Positions 35,171 to 47,155 are shown, numbered from the stretch's first letter. The stretch: 64,000 nucleotides of DNA from Hermatobates lingyangjiaoensis (GCA_026182355.1 JAPFBL010000001.1:1178001-1242000); one strand, 5' to 3'. Numbers and translations: made by a program. The notes: a model not told the origin generated them from the sequence alone.

Positions 35171-35480
35171 GTCAGAAAGTCTGGACATGGACTATTATGC
35201 GGTCAGAGAATCTCTTTGGTCTAGATTGGCTTGAAAGTACGATGTGGGTCCATTAGACGGGAAGTTGAGACAAAAGATGTCCCCATCATTATGTAGATTA
35301 TAAATAGAGAGGCTTTTGTCTGTCGATCAATGTGTTCCACCTCTTTCATAGCTGGCTGCAACTTTCATCTCCTTTTAGAGTCCTCACCTTTACCGGGTTC
35401 CCCACTGTCCATACACCGGAACCAATACAAAACTATCTCTTTATAATCACCAGCAACTTCTGCTTGTCAGAGGCCACACT
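35171..35480. other. GC-richer islet, G-to-C switch
   Basis: Left: TGTCAGAAAGTCTGGACATGG, GATGTGGGTCC. Right: CATCTCC, GTCCTCACC, CCGGGTTCCCCACTGTCC, ACACCGGAACC. CATTAGACGGGAA is shared with the islet near 46.43 kb. Confidence 0.45.
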
Positions 35481-36881
35481 TTAAAACTATATTAAGGTCA
35501 ATTTTACATACAAATTATTACATCTTTTCATACAAGATTTGTTGAACCTAAAGATATGAAATATTAAGCTCCACAGAATTAACAGCAAGGATTTGACCAA
35601 TAATTCATCAAGTGTAATTTTAATGTATTTTTTCTTTCATTTAATTATATATAAAATAAATATAATAAACAAATATAAGTACTTATTTTTTCTAAACATG
35701 GATACAAAAGCCACTCTTACTTTTCAGGTCTGTTAAATTAGCCAAATAAATTATATAGACTGAGGAACTGGTAGGTGGTTGAAAAAGTTTACTACCAACA
35801 AAGATTCAAAAGAAAATAGTAGTATAAAAAGGTGTACTATTCCTGTACAAAACTGAAACTCCATCAATCAATTAACTCTCTCTACAATTGTTTTGTTTCA
35901 AACACAAGACTGATCAAAGAAGTATCAAAGTCGAACTTATTTATTTTCTATGGTTCAACTCACTTAATTTTTCAACAACATTCGACATAATTAATGTAAT
36001 TGTCTCATAATTTGTAATTGAGCAAATCATAACGTATTTATGAGTAATTATGTATATTTTTCAAGATCACATCCTAGTTGTAAAACACAATACTTTACTA
36101 TAATACAATATAAGTTTTTAAAATATCTTTAAAATCAATTCTAAAAGTGTAGAACTTCCTAGAAGAACGAAATGTAGAACTTTTAAAAATAATATCAATG
36201 AATTTTCTGACACTGCAATAATAATTTCTCACACACCATTCAAAAACAATATTTTTTTACTAATACTATTCATTCATTATTTAATTGTCAATATTATTAT
36301 TAATATTATTATGTGATATTTATTAGAACCCAACAAAAACTTTACTATAATGACAGGAAGTGTTCTTTATATTGGAAGTGATAAATATTGATATAATTTG
36401 ATAATTAACTTGTAAAGAACTTGGTTCACAAGTAGTTTGTTAAGAAGAGTAATTGACAGTAAAACATTAAGAAGTTCCAGATGAGTTCCAAATAGCCTAT
36501 TACCTAGATTTTATTTATTAAAATAGTCATTCAGTTCTCAGAATAATGGAAATACTAAATGATTTCCTAGCAATGTTGCTAAATGTAAACTTTATGCTAA
36601 ACTGTCTGATAGAGAGACTATGATAGGTGACTAATTAAAGTGTAAAATGAGTGAAAAGGTGTTAGCATTTTCACATCTTATCCCACTTTGATCTTACTCT
36701 AGACGGACGGAACAATCTCATTAACACTGCTTCTGGTAGTCAACAACACAATGCATCTGGATAACATATTTTTTTTATTTTAAATTCTGGTTTCTTAGGG
36801 ATAACATTTTGTTAAAAATGAACACACGCACAAAACAATATGTTTAAAAACTATCAAATTATTTTTATATCTATTAAAACT
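35481..36881. other. AT-rich DNA, no gene recognised
   Basis: No frame or repeat of note. Confidence 0.4.
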
Positions 36882-37058
36882 AGGGGAAGCCGTCATACCT
36901 CGTATGATGTTCTTGGAGTCGTTGGAGCGCTTTTGGACGTTTTGGACTCTAACCTATAGAGCTGTTATCACGGGGTTAGTTGCGATTGAAGATGGACAAC
37001 ATCCGAAAGCGCTCCAATGACTCAACGAACATCTTACGAGGTATGACGGTTTCCCTTA
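36881..37058. mobile_element. MITE candidate with ~55-bp terminal inverted repeats
   Basis: About 174 bp. The left end GGGGAAGCCGTCATACCTCG (36883 on) pairs with the right end, CGAGGTATGACGGTTTCCCT (to 37056). Pairing continues through GTTCNTNGAGTCNTTGGAGCGC for roughly 55-60 bp with a few mismatches. TA lies at both outer edges (36881-36882 and 37057-37058), consistent with Tc1/mariner-type insertion. There is no coding capacity. Confidence 0.8.
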
Positions 37059-37900
37059 ATTCTAATATAAATCATACTAACCTCGGTGGTAGTAACAATG
37101 TGCATATATTTTTATTTCACTAAAGGACTCTTCATCTACCTATCTATTTTCACTTTTTATTACCCTCATTTTTGTGTAACATTTTGGTGGTGTAGTTACA
37201 TTACCATTGTCTTGTACTTAATGTTTTACCATTTTTGTGAAGTTGGTTTTGTTATTTTTTGATTCTGTTTTTTCTAGTTTGTCTCTTTTCCTCATCAGTA
37301 CTCGCTATTGGCCTGAATATATACCACTCTCACATCAACTTCTTTTTTACTTATCTTTTGACGATCTGTTGATTGTGATATATAACAATTGCTAATAGTA
37401 ATTTTTTCAGAGCAAAACAAAATCTGTTAAGCCCTTACTTCCCGCTATTTCACACCCCTGCTCTAGCCAGCAGAAGAGGTTCATCGTATTTTATATATTT
37501 TAATGTTAGAAAGGTGATGGTATGAAAGCCTAATACGATGGTATGATTAAAAAAAATTGTTCTCTTAAGTTACCTTAACCATTATGTACAAACGAATGTA
37601 CACGCATATTTGAGTGTCCTCTATTATAAAATCTCTAAAACTGCCTATAAAGAACTTAATTTGTTAAATATTATGTATTTAATACATAAACGTAATCACT
37701 TACTCAATGTGTAGGATTACTCAATTTCATTAATTGTAATTTTTAAAACTTAGAGGAAACTCTGTATGCAAAAAGAGTGTGTGTATATTCATATTAAAAA
37801 ATGGGGTGAAAGGAGAATAACGACTATTATAAAATGAACCATTGCCCTAGATAAGGTTTTGGACAAAAGTTCTTCATCAGATCTTTTAAGAGAACAACAA
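37059..37900. other. AT-rich DNA, no gene recognised
   Basis: Nothing identified. Confidence 0.4.
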
Positions 37901-38080
37901 GGCTAGTAAAACTGGAATGAATAGGAGTTTGGGGGGCAGGACTGAGACAGTAATAGATTGAGTTGGAATGTGCGGAATGAGTTGAGTGTGTGCGGAGTTG
38001 GGTGTTTGTGGTGGAAATAAGACTAATGCCTCCCTCACCTCTTCCCTTCAACTTATTTAACATTCAATCCAAATGTACAT
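37901..38080. other. GC-rich islet, G-to-C strand switch
   Basis: Counts per 60 bases: 37921 G 24/C 4, 37981 G 20/C 10 with the switch in its last third, 38041 G 2/C 13. Confidence 0.6.
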
Positions 38081-38388
38081 CTATAGATAAAACACATATT
38101 TTTTATTTGTTATCAAAGAGTTATTTGTTTAAAACATGTTGGAAGAAAATATATATTTTTTCTACTAACTTCAACTAAACTCATTCTATGCTCAATGTTT
38201 CTCCATGTTAGTACTGTGTATATCTTGTTCAACTGTAGGATAATAGAGATATATGCATATTTTGTTCAATTTTTTTCAAAAAACTAAATATAGTTGAAAA
38301 TCTATCCATTAAACTGCAAGTAAGAGAGGTGAACTCCATCCATAACAAATAGAACATTTGAGTTTATAGGAAGAATAGCAGGGTTAAT

Positions 38389-38390
<2 letters not shown>

Positions 38391-38447
<57 letters not shown>
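38391..38447. repeat. (TA)n microsatellite
   Basis: About 28 TA repeats. The Tyr-Ile repeat frames here are artefacts. Confidence 0.97.
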
Positions 38448-38450
<3 letters not shown>

Positions 38451-38598
38451 TATCACTTATTTGTGAATTTAGAACAGGATTCAAATCTTTAATATAGAGA
38501 GCTTCAATTATTTTTATTCTGAAAAATAATATAATATAATATAATAATATAAAAAAAAATTATATATTACAAAAATAGAAAAACTCAAGACCTCATAT

Positions 38599-38899
38599 TA
38601 AGAAACCGTCATGAAAAAGCTGTACCAGACTTGCAGAAGTGTCACTTAATATATAAATATACATGCAATACAGGGGACTGCGCAACCCTGCCCTCAAATT
38701 ATTATATTGGGATGACAAATACTAAACTTTCAAGACGATTGAGCATGTATTTAGTGAATGGGGCCCCCAAGAACCATGCAAGAGAAGCCCATGGTATGGC
38801 TTTAACACGTAAGATCTTAGAAGAAGGAACAACTATTTTGCAGATGAACAGTGACAGTAATAGATTAAAAATAATTGATGCTCTATATATATATATATA
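38599..38899 (+). pseudogene. Second PLE lineage: GIY-YIG endonuclease fragment
   Basis: The open frame reads RNRHEKAVPDLQKCHLIYK, YTCNTGDC, NYYIGMTNTKLSRRL, GAPKNHAREAHG, LTRKILEEGTTIL and RLKIIDALYI. This is the full GIY-YIG layout: a CX4C before the Y-YIG, SRRL with the catalytic Arg, a His, and a conserved Glu/Ala-Leu helix, here IIDALYI. It differs from the 33.7-kb family in having the CPNEDC/CNTGDC-type knuckle and YYIG rather than FYVG, so it is a separate PLE lineage. It ends abruptly in (TA)n (38884-38899), so the C-terminus is cut. No stop lies inside, but there is no start and no RT. Confidence 0.85.
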
Positions 38900-39020
38900 G
38901 TTCAATATAGACAAAGAAACATGGAGAAATCAAAACAACACACTTATAGTCTCTAAATTTTGGTTTGAACCGTCTTCAGGAGAGATAAGAGAGGGAAACC
39001 AATCGCACTGGTTCAGAGTA
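38900..39020 (-). mobile_element. PLE-type terminal module ('CTGAAGACGGTT' family)
   Basis: On the minus strand: CTCTCCTGAAGACGGTT..ACCAAAATTTAGAGACT, ATTTCTCCATGTTTCTTTG, then TTGAACTATATA against the (TA)n. It is nearly the same as 60.47-60.56 kb. The core lies at about 38956-38979. Confidence 0.75.
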
Positions 39021-39299
39021 TGAACATAAGCCCTGAACATTTTGGAACGAAGACCAAACATGAATTATCAAACCGCAGGCTTCAACAATTTGTTAAAGCT
39101 ATATACGGGACATACACACCAGAGACAGCAGTTGGAGTTGCAGAGTGAAGATATCCTAGGGACATCGGAATGAAATGGCAGCATTGATAGTGTAAAACCT
39201 AATGTAACCTGTCATTTTGTTATGTTTACTAAATTGCATTATTGTATCGATTGTTAACTTTAAACTTATAGAAATATGTTATGTATAACTTTTAATTAT

Positions 39300-39420
39300 G
39301 TTTTCTATTTTTAATTGTATAGTGAGTAGTTTTGATTTATCTATTATCAAACCCTGAGGATGGTCAATGATGACCGAAACGTTGGTCTGTATTTTTATTT
39401 GTAATTTTTTCATCATTAAA
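39300..39420 (+). ncRNA. Hammerhead-like core, GAAACGTTGG family
   Basis: CTGAGGA (39354-39360), T, GGTCA-ATGA-TGACC (perfect 5-bp stem), GAAAC (39376-39380), GTTGGTC. This is the best stem II in the window. Stem I pairing across CTGAGGA/GGTC is not seen, so activity is doubtful. Confidence 0.4.
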
Positions 39421-39494
39421 TGGATTGTACGAAGAAATCTTTTGGTGAACTGTTGTACTCAGTACCAAGTAAATGGAAATGAATGAGAATATTT

Positions 39495-39678
39495 ACTGAA
39501 CCAATATTTTGAACGGAAGTTCGTAATCAGGAAGAGAGTAGAAGGGAAGAAGAAGAGGTACATGCGTTCAAGACTATGGGTGGAAGGCGACCAAACCCAT
39601 AATCTTGAACGCACGTACCTCTTCTTCCCTTCTATTCTCTTCCTGATTAAGAGCTTCGATTCGAAATATTGATCCAGT
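39495..39678. repeat. Inverted repeat, ~85-bp arms
   Basis: Arms 39495-39581 and 39595-39678 share AGGAAGAGA.TAGAAGGGAAGA, AGAGGTAC.TGCGTTCAAGA and ATGGGT, with a few differences, around a 13-base spacer. The ends carry a CTGATTA..GAAC-TTCC-GTTC..AAATATT core. Confidence 0.9.
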
Positions 39679-39839
39679 AAGTTTTCTCGTTCTTAATTTG
39701 TTGTTTATTTTTCAGTTATTTATCTGTCCGGTTTGGACATTTATTTATTATTTATATACATTTATTATCATTTATGTATATTTATTATCATTTATATACA
39801 TATATGTAAAATAAGTTCAGAAGAAAAATGCACATCAAC

Positions 39840-40200
39840 GAGATCAAAAAACTGACTACTATATTTCAACTGTCTCGTCATCAGACAGAAAAATGTAAGT
39901 CGCTCCGAAGACAAGTGGCGACTGAAGTAAAATCTTATTGAAGAGACACATAATCAATGTAGCTAACTTAATGCGGTAGGAGAGACAAGGATTAATAACA
40001 TAAACAATAACAAAAAGAAATAAATAAAAAATATTTCAATATTAAAAAATAGAGGTTTTAAATATAATTTAAAAAAAAATATAAATGAAAAGTAAATAAG
40101 TATACAATATTAATTAAAAATACTAAATAAATAACAATAAAGAACAATTAATGATTGAGATCAAGCCCAGGAGCAGGTCTGCCTCCCAAAATAAAAAATA
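39840..40200 (-). pseudogene. PLE 3' end fragment, minus strand
   Basis: Reverse strand reads ILGGRPAPGLDLNH and a stop (about 40150-40200), matching the last residues of the 34.1-kb endonuclease. A 3' UTR follows and then CTGATGA-C-GAGACAGTT-GAAATATAGTAG (about 39864-39888). Only the last few codons survive. Confidence 0.75.
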
Positions 40201-40269
40201 AGATCTTTCAAAGGGACTGACATCTTTCTAACTGATTATCAGACAGTCGAAATATAGAAGTTGGTTAAA

Positions 40270-41030
40270 GTTAATTAATTTTAACCTTTAAAATATTACC
40301 TTTTAATGATCCATATCATTTATATTACAAATATATTATAAAATGAAGAAATTAAAATAATTATAATTTATATGAACTAGCTAAGTTTGCTAAACTAACT
40401 TTTTTTAAGTAGATTAAGAATATATAAGTTATTAATTTTAATAATTGATTTCTCTGAGATGTTTTTAAATAAATAAACATCTTTGTTTGGCTTTATATTA
40501 CTATTAAGGGAAGTTTTATAGTGCAACATGACATTGATTGCTGTTTAATACCGTTCAGGGTTAATATAATAATAATCATACTTTACAATAAAAATAACTA
40601 ATAAATAACGATTATGGTCCAACCTTTAAAATGTTGACACTTCCGATTGTTTTATTGCGCTCAATAGGATATGGATATATATATATATAAGTGATGCTGC
40701 GAGGAAGGATGTGCTGTTTTTAATAATTTTTGAATATATTCTCTACCAGTCATTTTAATGTATGACATAAGTTACTTTAAAAAAATCACATTTGTAATTT
40801 TAAGGCTTATTTTGAAGCTATTGTTAGAAACTGACCTTAAAATGAGTACCTTCAGGTACTGCCTTAAATACTTTTGTAACTCTTGGTAATGGTAGTAATC
40901 AATCTTTAAATGGTATACCAGTTTAGCCTTTGTCATCCTGTCCGTTAAGTTTAGTGCAGTAATGCCCCAGGTCCACTCGCAAGTAAGCAGATGAGGCAGT
41001 TATCCATTTGTCTTCCGGACAAATCTTGTT
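40270..41030. other. AT-rich DNA, no gene recognised
   Basis: Nothing identified. A short (TA)n lies at 40676-40689. Confidence 0.4.
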
Positions 41031-41410
41031 TAGCACTTGTGAGAGATGGGGAAATCTCATTAAGTGGCAGAGTACAGTTAGTGGCACGAGAGGTCTAATG
41101 AAAGGACGTCGGCCAGTCTGGTAATTAGTCCTTGTTAGTATCTGGTAATTGACTGGAGCCTAGTGAGAACCTCGGGAGTGGGAACGGTCGGATGGAACAA
41201 AGCAGCGCGTTCTCACCCGGCTGACCAGAGGTCCCTGCGGTTCTTCAACCCCAAGCCCTCTACACTCCAGCCCTGATCGAATCGCTCCAATCTCAGACTC
41301 TCACTCCTTCCTTCCTCTCGATAATTCACACCCACCACTTTCTAACCAGACTCGATTAACTCATAATTACTTTGCCTGATTGAACCCATTCCGCATCCAC
41401 ATTTGCCATA
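41031..41410. other. GC-rich islet, G-to-C strand switch
   Basis: Counts per 60 bases: 41041 G 21/C 7, 41161 G 22/C 14, 41221 G 11/C 25, 41281 G 3/C 26. This is the strongest example of the series. No frame with family motifs. Confidence 0.65.
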
Positions 41411-43590
41411 TCCTTTCCTTCTAAACCATCCACTTGAATGTTAATTTTTTTTCCTTTATCGAGTGAATGCTTTTAGATGTTATTCATTGATGCTTCCGAC
41501 ATTAAATATAGTATAATAAACTCAGATTTCACATATCTTTAAGTGAACCTAATAATGGTTGTTGTGTATATCAGTAAGTTGATATACGATGAATATTTAA
41601 TTTAGTCGCCCCCACAATCTTCTTACCTGTAATGCCAATATAATTCTCATCCATCACAATTCAAGCAATATATTCAACATGTTATGTTGTTAGTAATACC
41701 AGGAACTTTGGATCATGAGTATAACTTATTAAAAGTCAGCCAATAATTGAGCTTATAAACCTTCGTAACCCTTATAGGAGTGTACCATACATTTTTTTTT
41801 TTAACTAAGCAGCTTTCTTGCTAAGTAAGCTTTCTTATCAACAAAAATAGCAATTCACTTTCCCTTCTCTTTGAGTGATAAAATATTTCCTTTTACCATT
41901 CTTTTTCTCTGTGCATTTGAAATTGTTACTCAAAAAGGCTTTCTAGAAATATCAACATATTACATCCATGCAAATATAAACATATTAACAGTAGGTCAAT
42001 CACTTTTAAATTTAGAAAATCAAATTTGAACAGCCTTTCTGTGAATTTAATTTACTAATCAATATATCATGTTTTGATATATTGAAACAACTATTAAATA
42101 GTTGTTTGCTATGGGCAATCAATATTTTACAAATCTTTAAGTCATACATTTTAAGATTGTAAGCGTGTAATAATTTTTTTTTTATTATAAAACAAAGAAT
42201 ATAGCGGTTATTTAGATTTATCTGTGAAGTAAATAAAATAGACATTACTGACTCTTTCTAACTCAAATCAGTAAAAAACTTAAAAACTGCTAAACAAATC
42301 TTGATGACTCTAACTTGCAAGAAATTCAAACGCACGACTCTATCTCCTAAAAAATAACATACTCTATATTTTTATTAAAATATAATTGATAAAACCTATA
42401 AGAAAAATCATATAAATTTTAATATAAAATATCTATACATGAGCGTATTCCGTATTATATATAGAAATATAAAAATATTCATTGATTATTTTTTGATTTT
42501 GTAATTTTTTCAGTATTCATATGTTCTTACTTTGTTTTTTTCTATAAAACTCTTTTCCAAAAAATAATTCGTCTAAATCATCAGTAAATATTAACAAGTT
42601 TAATGAAGAGAAATAAAAATTCTATCGAATAAAGTTTAAAAATCACAATGATGGATGATTTACGTTCTCATCACGTAGTGGAGACTGATATTTCATCACC
42701 TGATTATAAATAGGTTCTTGAAGTATATCTAAACTGTATATTTATTAATGTTTCTATTAATCCCTAAAGTAGATTTAAATAAATTTATCCTAAAAAATAT
42801 TTATTTTTTAAAAATAAATATTTATTACATTGCTTGATTTTTCTATAAAAAACAATAAAATTCTATGTAGTAATACTCCTGTTATCCACATTTTTATAAA
42901 AACGTAAGTTACATTATGAAAATTATAGTCTGCTGGTTGATTCGAATATGCTCTGTAGAATAACATTTATTTTCTTCCTATCTAAGGGATGCATCTTCAA
43001 TGAGTTGTTATACCCACTGCAATAAGGCAGGAAGACTTTTTGTTAAGAGCTAGTGACCCTCAGGTAAAGACTGGACAGAAGGCGAGGCCGTGATGTGAAT
43101 TCCTAGTTGGCACTTACCGTCCTAGTCAAAATACTGGCTTAGCCACCCACCTTGTAGAATACACACTAGGGCTTTGTCCAAATCCCTGTTTCCGTCATCT
43201 GCCCAACCATATGCTAAATCCAGACTCCTATTATGCTTTATCATCCAGTTAAACGACTGCTTTTGGTTTACGATGTTTATATTTTTTTAAACTAATATAA
43301 TGTCTAGACTGTTTTTTTAACATTTTTATTAAAAAATATACAACTACGCATATTTTGCCTAAGAATCATATGTAATAAGAGGAACGCAATAGTTTTGATT
43401 CACATGACTAATGAATGAAACCCATTGATCCAACTTTTCACTTCGTTTCTAAACTAATTGTTTATTGATGATATTTGAATATTCTTTTTAAAAGGTAAAT
43501 TATTGTATAAGTGAAAAGATAAACACTTTTAGATTAATATCTCTAAAAACTTACATATGTAATATATTACAAGTACTGGAAATTGATGAA
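41411..43590. other. AT-rich DNA with a GC segment at 43.05-43.22 kb
   Basis: No gene. 43050-43220 goes from GGACAGAAGGCGAGGCCGTG to CCACCCACC and CCAAATCCCTG. Confidence 0.4.
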
Positions 43591-43940
43591 AAAAATTGAT
43601 GTTTTCAATGAGTTTTAGCGGTAAGGGATGAGTTTAATGAGCCATTGATGCTCTTGAAGCAGGGGTTGGTATTGTTGTCAACCCCACGTCTGGTTGAAAT
43701 GCTGAGGATGCGGAAGGAATCTGGTTGCATTATCTGGTTGACTGCAAGCCAATCAGTAAGTGGGTCTGCACCACTAACCTCGTTCAAGATAACATCTCTT
43801 GAAAGTGTAACTACGCAAGCACTGGAACGAATCAAGTGCGGAAGACACTGGCCTTGCCCTGACATGCCACTTGACATATCTCAAGTCCGTGACCCAACTA
43901 CCAACAAGGTCAATCAGGTTCACAAAAAGTTGCCTTGATT
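43591..43940. other. GC-richer islet, G-to-C switch
   Basis: Left: GCGGTAAGGGATGAG, GCAGGGGTTGG, GGATGCGGAAGG. Right: CCTTGCCCTGACATGCCAC, GTGACCCAACTACC. Open frames on both strands (90-97 codons) overlap and lack motifs. Confidence 0.5.
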
Positions 43941-45260
43941 TATTGATCCAAAGCAGTACTAGTGATTTTAGACGCAGATTGTAACCGACATGCAATTGTA
44001 ATAACAATACTGGTTGACAGTACCTTGAGGCACAGTTCATTCTCAGCTTGTTGAAGTACATCTGACCTACATTATCTGCAGTATCATTACATTACAACGA
44101 TATATCTGATATCTTACAATTCAAAACTTCTCTTTTATAAAACAAAATTCAACAAATACATACTTGAATGTAAAACCAATATTATCAATCATATCAATGA
44201 GTATTTTGTACATAATCACTCATCAAACATATAAAAACCCCAAAACATTTTTTTTTTTTTGGTCAAGTTCAGATTGTTTGATTATTCCTTTTCTAAATAG
44301 AATCAAAGATTCATAAGAATTTTTCATGGTAATTTAATGAACTTAATATTTCTATCAACTAAATACGCTGGCACATTCACTGATTTATTGTTACAGGTTA
44401 GTTATCATTTTCAAATAACTGATTGAAGACTGTGAAACAAAAATATCCAGCAAGTAAGGTGTCTGAACGCTCCACTATGCAAGGGAATACCCTTCAACTC
44501 CAGTGCCACTGACAACCTCACACCAATTGCAATGAATCTTCAGTTCAAAATAATAAATTGAAAGGTATCGTTATAAGATTTAAAATGTACAAAATAGTTA
44601 TATAATATCATAAGTGATTCCTGAGCTGTAGTTAGATAACATAAAGCACTGTAAAACAAATTTTATATCTTAGTAACACGAATCAAGCAAGCCTTATTTA
44701 AATATGGAAAAAAAACAATTTCATCCATCGATTAATTGATAAATCGTAAAGTTTTGGGTATATAGTACGATAGATGTCTCTCCTGATGCAAATAATGGTC
44801 CTATAGTAAATAATGAACAAAATGTTGAACAGTGAATGTCAAGCTATGGTAAACAAGCTATAGTAACACAGTTACACTGAGTTGCAGTTTTTATAAATGG
44901 CCCAGCACACTTAAAGTTCCACTCCTAAATGAGCTCTGTTACGCCCAAGAAGTAGTGTTTCATACTAAAATAGCTTCTACGATAAGCTGAACTCAATAAT
45001 GAGCCAATATATGAAAGGATTGCAGTTTTGGTAAATAATAATAAACTATCAAATTTTAACAAAATAACAAATAGTTATGAAAGGCTAGGTAATGATTTAG
45101 AATAAAAAACATCTGCTAAAGATGCAGCTACTATTTTAATGAACAATTTTACAAATCAGGAAGGGTTTATGCTTAACCAAATTCTTTCAGTGCATTAATA
45201 CTTCAGTCCATTTGAGTACAAGTTATACTTATTACATGTCTCCTAAACCTCAACTTTCAT
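43941..45260. other. AT-rich DNA, no gene recognised
   Basis: Nothing identified. Confidence 0.4.
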
Positions 45261-45329
45261 TTTGAATGAAAGATATTTTGAAGAAGAAAGATAATTGTCC
45301 CTTGAAAGATAATGCGCGACTTCACAAGT

Positions 45330-45480
45330 TTTTAAGTGACAGAGTCGTCATTTGGAGGGATTCACCATTTCTACCGGATGACAGGGTGGAGTTGAAATAT
45401 TGTAGTAAGTTTTTGTAATTTCTGTGTATTTTATTTGTAAATTTGTTTTATATAAATACTCGTATATATATAAAGCAACA
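45330..45480 (+). mobile_element. Decayed PLE-type 3' module
   Basis: GAGTCGTCATTTGG, CCGGATGACAGGGTGGAGTTGAAATATTGTAGTAAG and CTGTGTATTTTATTTG resemble the PLE 3' end at 34.3 kb. (TA)n follows. Confidence 0.5.
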
Positions 45481-45639
45481 TATTATATATATGACGGAAT
45501 GTACATAACAAACAAGTCAATGTGTACATAAGATTTAAAAATCTAAAGAAACACTAAAGTAATTTGAGATGATTCTCCGTAATTGTCCTTCTCAAAATTT
45601 TCAAGACTATTATCTATCATTTCTCTACGTTATATGTGG

Positions 45640-45641
<2 letters not shown>

Positions 45642-45707
<66 letters not shown>

Positions 45708-45745
45708 ATTATATATATAGATATATATATAATATAATGTAATAT
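45642..45745. repeat. (TA)n microsatellite
   Basis: Long TA run with minor interruptions. Confidence 0.97.
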
Positions 45746-46640
45746 ATATACCCTAAATAAAAAGTAGAATACGTCAAAGAATCAGTCAAGAAAATTTTTT
45801 TTTTGAACATTTTGGTTGTGGCAAAAGTTCAATTATGGCTTCATGGCTTTATAGCTAAAAGTTCAATTGTGGTAAAATATGACCTGTTTAACTATTTAAT
45901 TTGAATGCAATTACATATATTTTCAACATAATTGTGTAGTTTGGTTATAATCTTGTTACAATTTGGATTAGTCCCATACTAAACAGTATTTATCAATGAC
46001 TCAATGGAAAATTTTTCTTTGTTTGATTTAAATTTCCACTTATTTCCATATTTTACACTTTATTTAACACAACCAATTTTATTTTTTCAAAATTGTCTTA
46101 TAGAATTTAGTTTCATTTCTGTTTAGAAATAACTATTTCAATTATTAAAGTACCATACTATTAAAAAATATTACCCAAATATTATACGTTCTTAATCTAT
46201 CCAAAAATATCTATTTGTTTTTATGCCACTAGTATTAATGGTTTTATTATTTTTACATAATGATAACCATATGTTCTTCATCAACTAAACGAATGTTTCG
46301 CTTTGTGTGCCTCATGTATTTCTTAATTAATGAACCTGTAACTAAATTGAATTGAGTACAAGATGTTTACGGTTGTAGCCTATTAAGTAAAAGTAGTAAG
46401 TTGGATTGGATGTAACAAACAGGCACATTAGACGGGAAATGGCAGCTGGAATCGTGAATGCAGAGGCACCCCACACTCAGAGCGCGTCGATAATCGATCA
46501 AACAGACGAGACTGCTAGTGAGTAGGGCTGACTTTACACCAACTTTTGCAGAACATCAATGCGAGAGTCATTCACTGTTTTAATCAGCAATCAGAGAAAT
46601 CAAGAATGATATAGGCAGTCAGCCCAAAATTACAGCATAC
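45746..46640. other. AT-rich DNA with GC-richer segment at 46.42-46.60 kb
   Basis: The segment contains CATTAGACGGGAAATGGCAG, GAGGCACCCCACACTCAG and CGCGTCGATAATCGATC. No gene recognised. Confidence 0.4.
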
Positions 46641-46699
46641 TGTTTTCAAATATTTATAAAATTAAAAAAATATCAATGAAATATATATATCTATATATA

Positions 46700-47100
46700 C
46701 ATGCTTGTAAAAACCGGATGTCTGTTTCCACTTGGTTCAATTTTGTCTCATATTTTTCCAAATTACGAAATTTTTTCTTTAATTCAGAGTTTAACTTAAA
46801 AATTAAATCACCATAATTTTTGAATTTATTATTGGACATGTTTCAGTGTTACATTCACCATCTTCAGCAAAAAAGATAAAAAAAATTAAAAATAAAAAAT
46901 AATAAAAAATTAAAAAAAATATAAGTGTTTTTTTGCTGAAGATGGTGAATGTAACACCGAAACATGTCCAATAATAAATTCAAAAAATTATGGTGATTTA
47001 ATTTTTAAGTTGAACTCTGAATTAAAGAAAAAATTTCGATATTTGGAAAAATATGAGACAAAATTGAACCAAGTGGAAACAGTCATCCAGTTTTTAAAAG
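46700..47100. repeat. Inverted pair of PLE 5' modules
   Basis: Arms about 46703-46868 (minus sense) and 46931-47098 (plus sense) are nearly identical. Each reads: hammerhead-like core, ACATGTCC, AATAATAAATTCAAAAA, then a coding frame ELKKKFRxLEKYETKLNQVET, FL(K/Q)ACI. The spacer is AT-rich. The coding pattern LEKxxTKLxxxxxxxxFLxxCxxxxLLP is that of a PLE N-terminus. Confidence 0.9.
46931..46972 (+). ncRNA. Candidate hammerhead-type ribozyme motif
   Basis: CTGAAGA (46936-46942), T, GGTG-AATGTAA-CACC (stem II), GAAAC (46959-46963), AT, GTC (46966-46968). The AC/GT of GAAAC-AT-GTC could make a 2-bp stem III with GTC as cleavage triplet. The flanks TTTTTTTG before and CAATAATAA after could pair at five of seven positions as stem I. 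The extra T between CTGAAGA and stem II departs from the canonical core. The opposite arm has CACT for CACC. No activity is shown. Confidence 0.4.
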
Positions 47101-47145
47101 CATGTATTGAAGAAGGACTGCTCCCAACTTTTACAAATATATATA
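47000..47145 (+). pseudogene. PLE N-terminal coding fragment ending in (TA)n
   Basis: The frame LNSELKKKFRYLEKYETKLNQ, VETVIQFLKACIEEGLLPTFTN runs straight into (TA)n at about 47136-47156. The mirror copy on the minus strand ends after FLQACI. Inference from pattern, no catalytic domain. Confidence 0.55.
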
Positions 47146-47155
47146 TATATATATA

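Noticed and set aside
38302..38484. Tyr-Ile repeat frames here and at 21308-21595, 33240-33320, 54321-54518, 60522-60710
   Set aside because: They are (TA)n translated; only flanking PLE parts are meaningful.
39354..39400. A complete hammerhead ribozyme at this site
   Set aside because: The core and stem II are excellent, but bases flanking CTGAGGA and GGTC do not pair as stem I, so only a 'hammerhead-like core' is claimed.
43605..44061. Three overlapping frames of 90-97 codons
   Set aside because: Opposite-strand overlaps in a GC-richer islet, none with recognisable domains.
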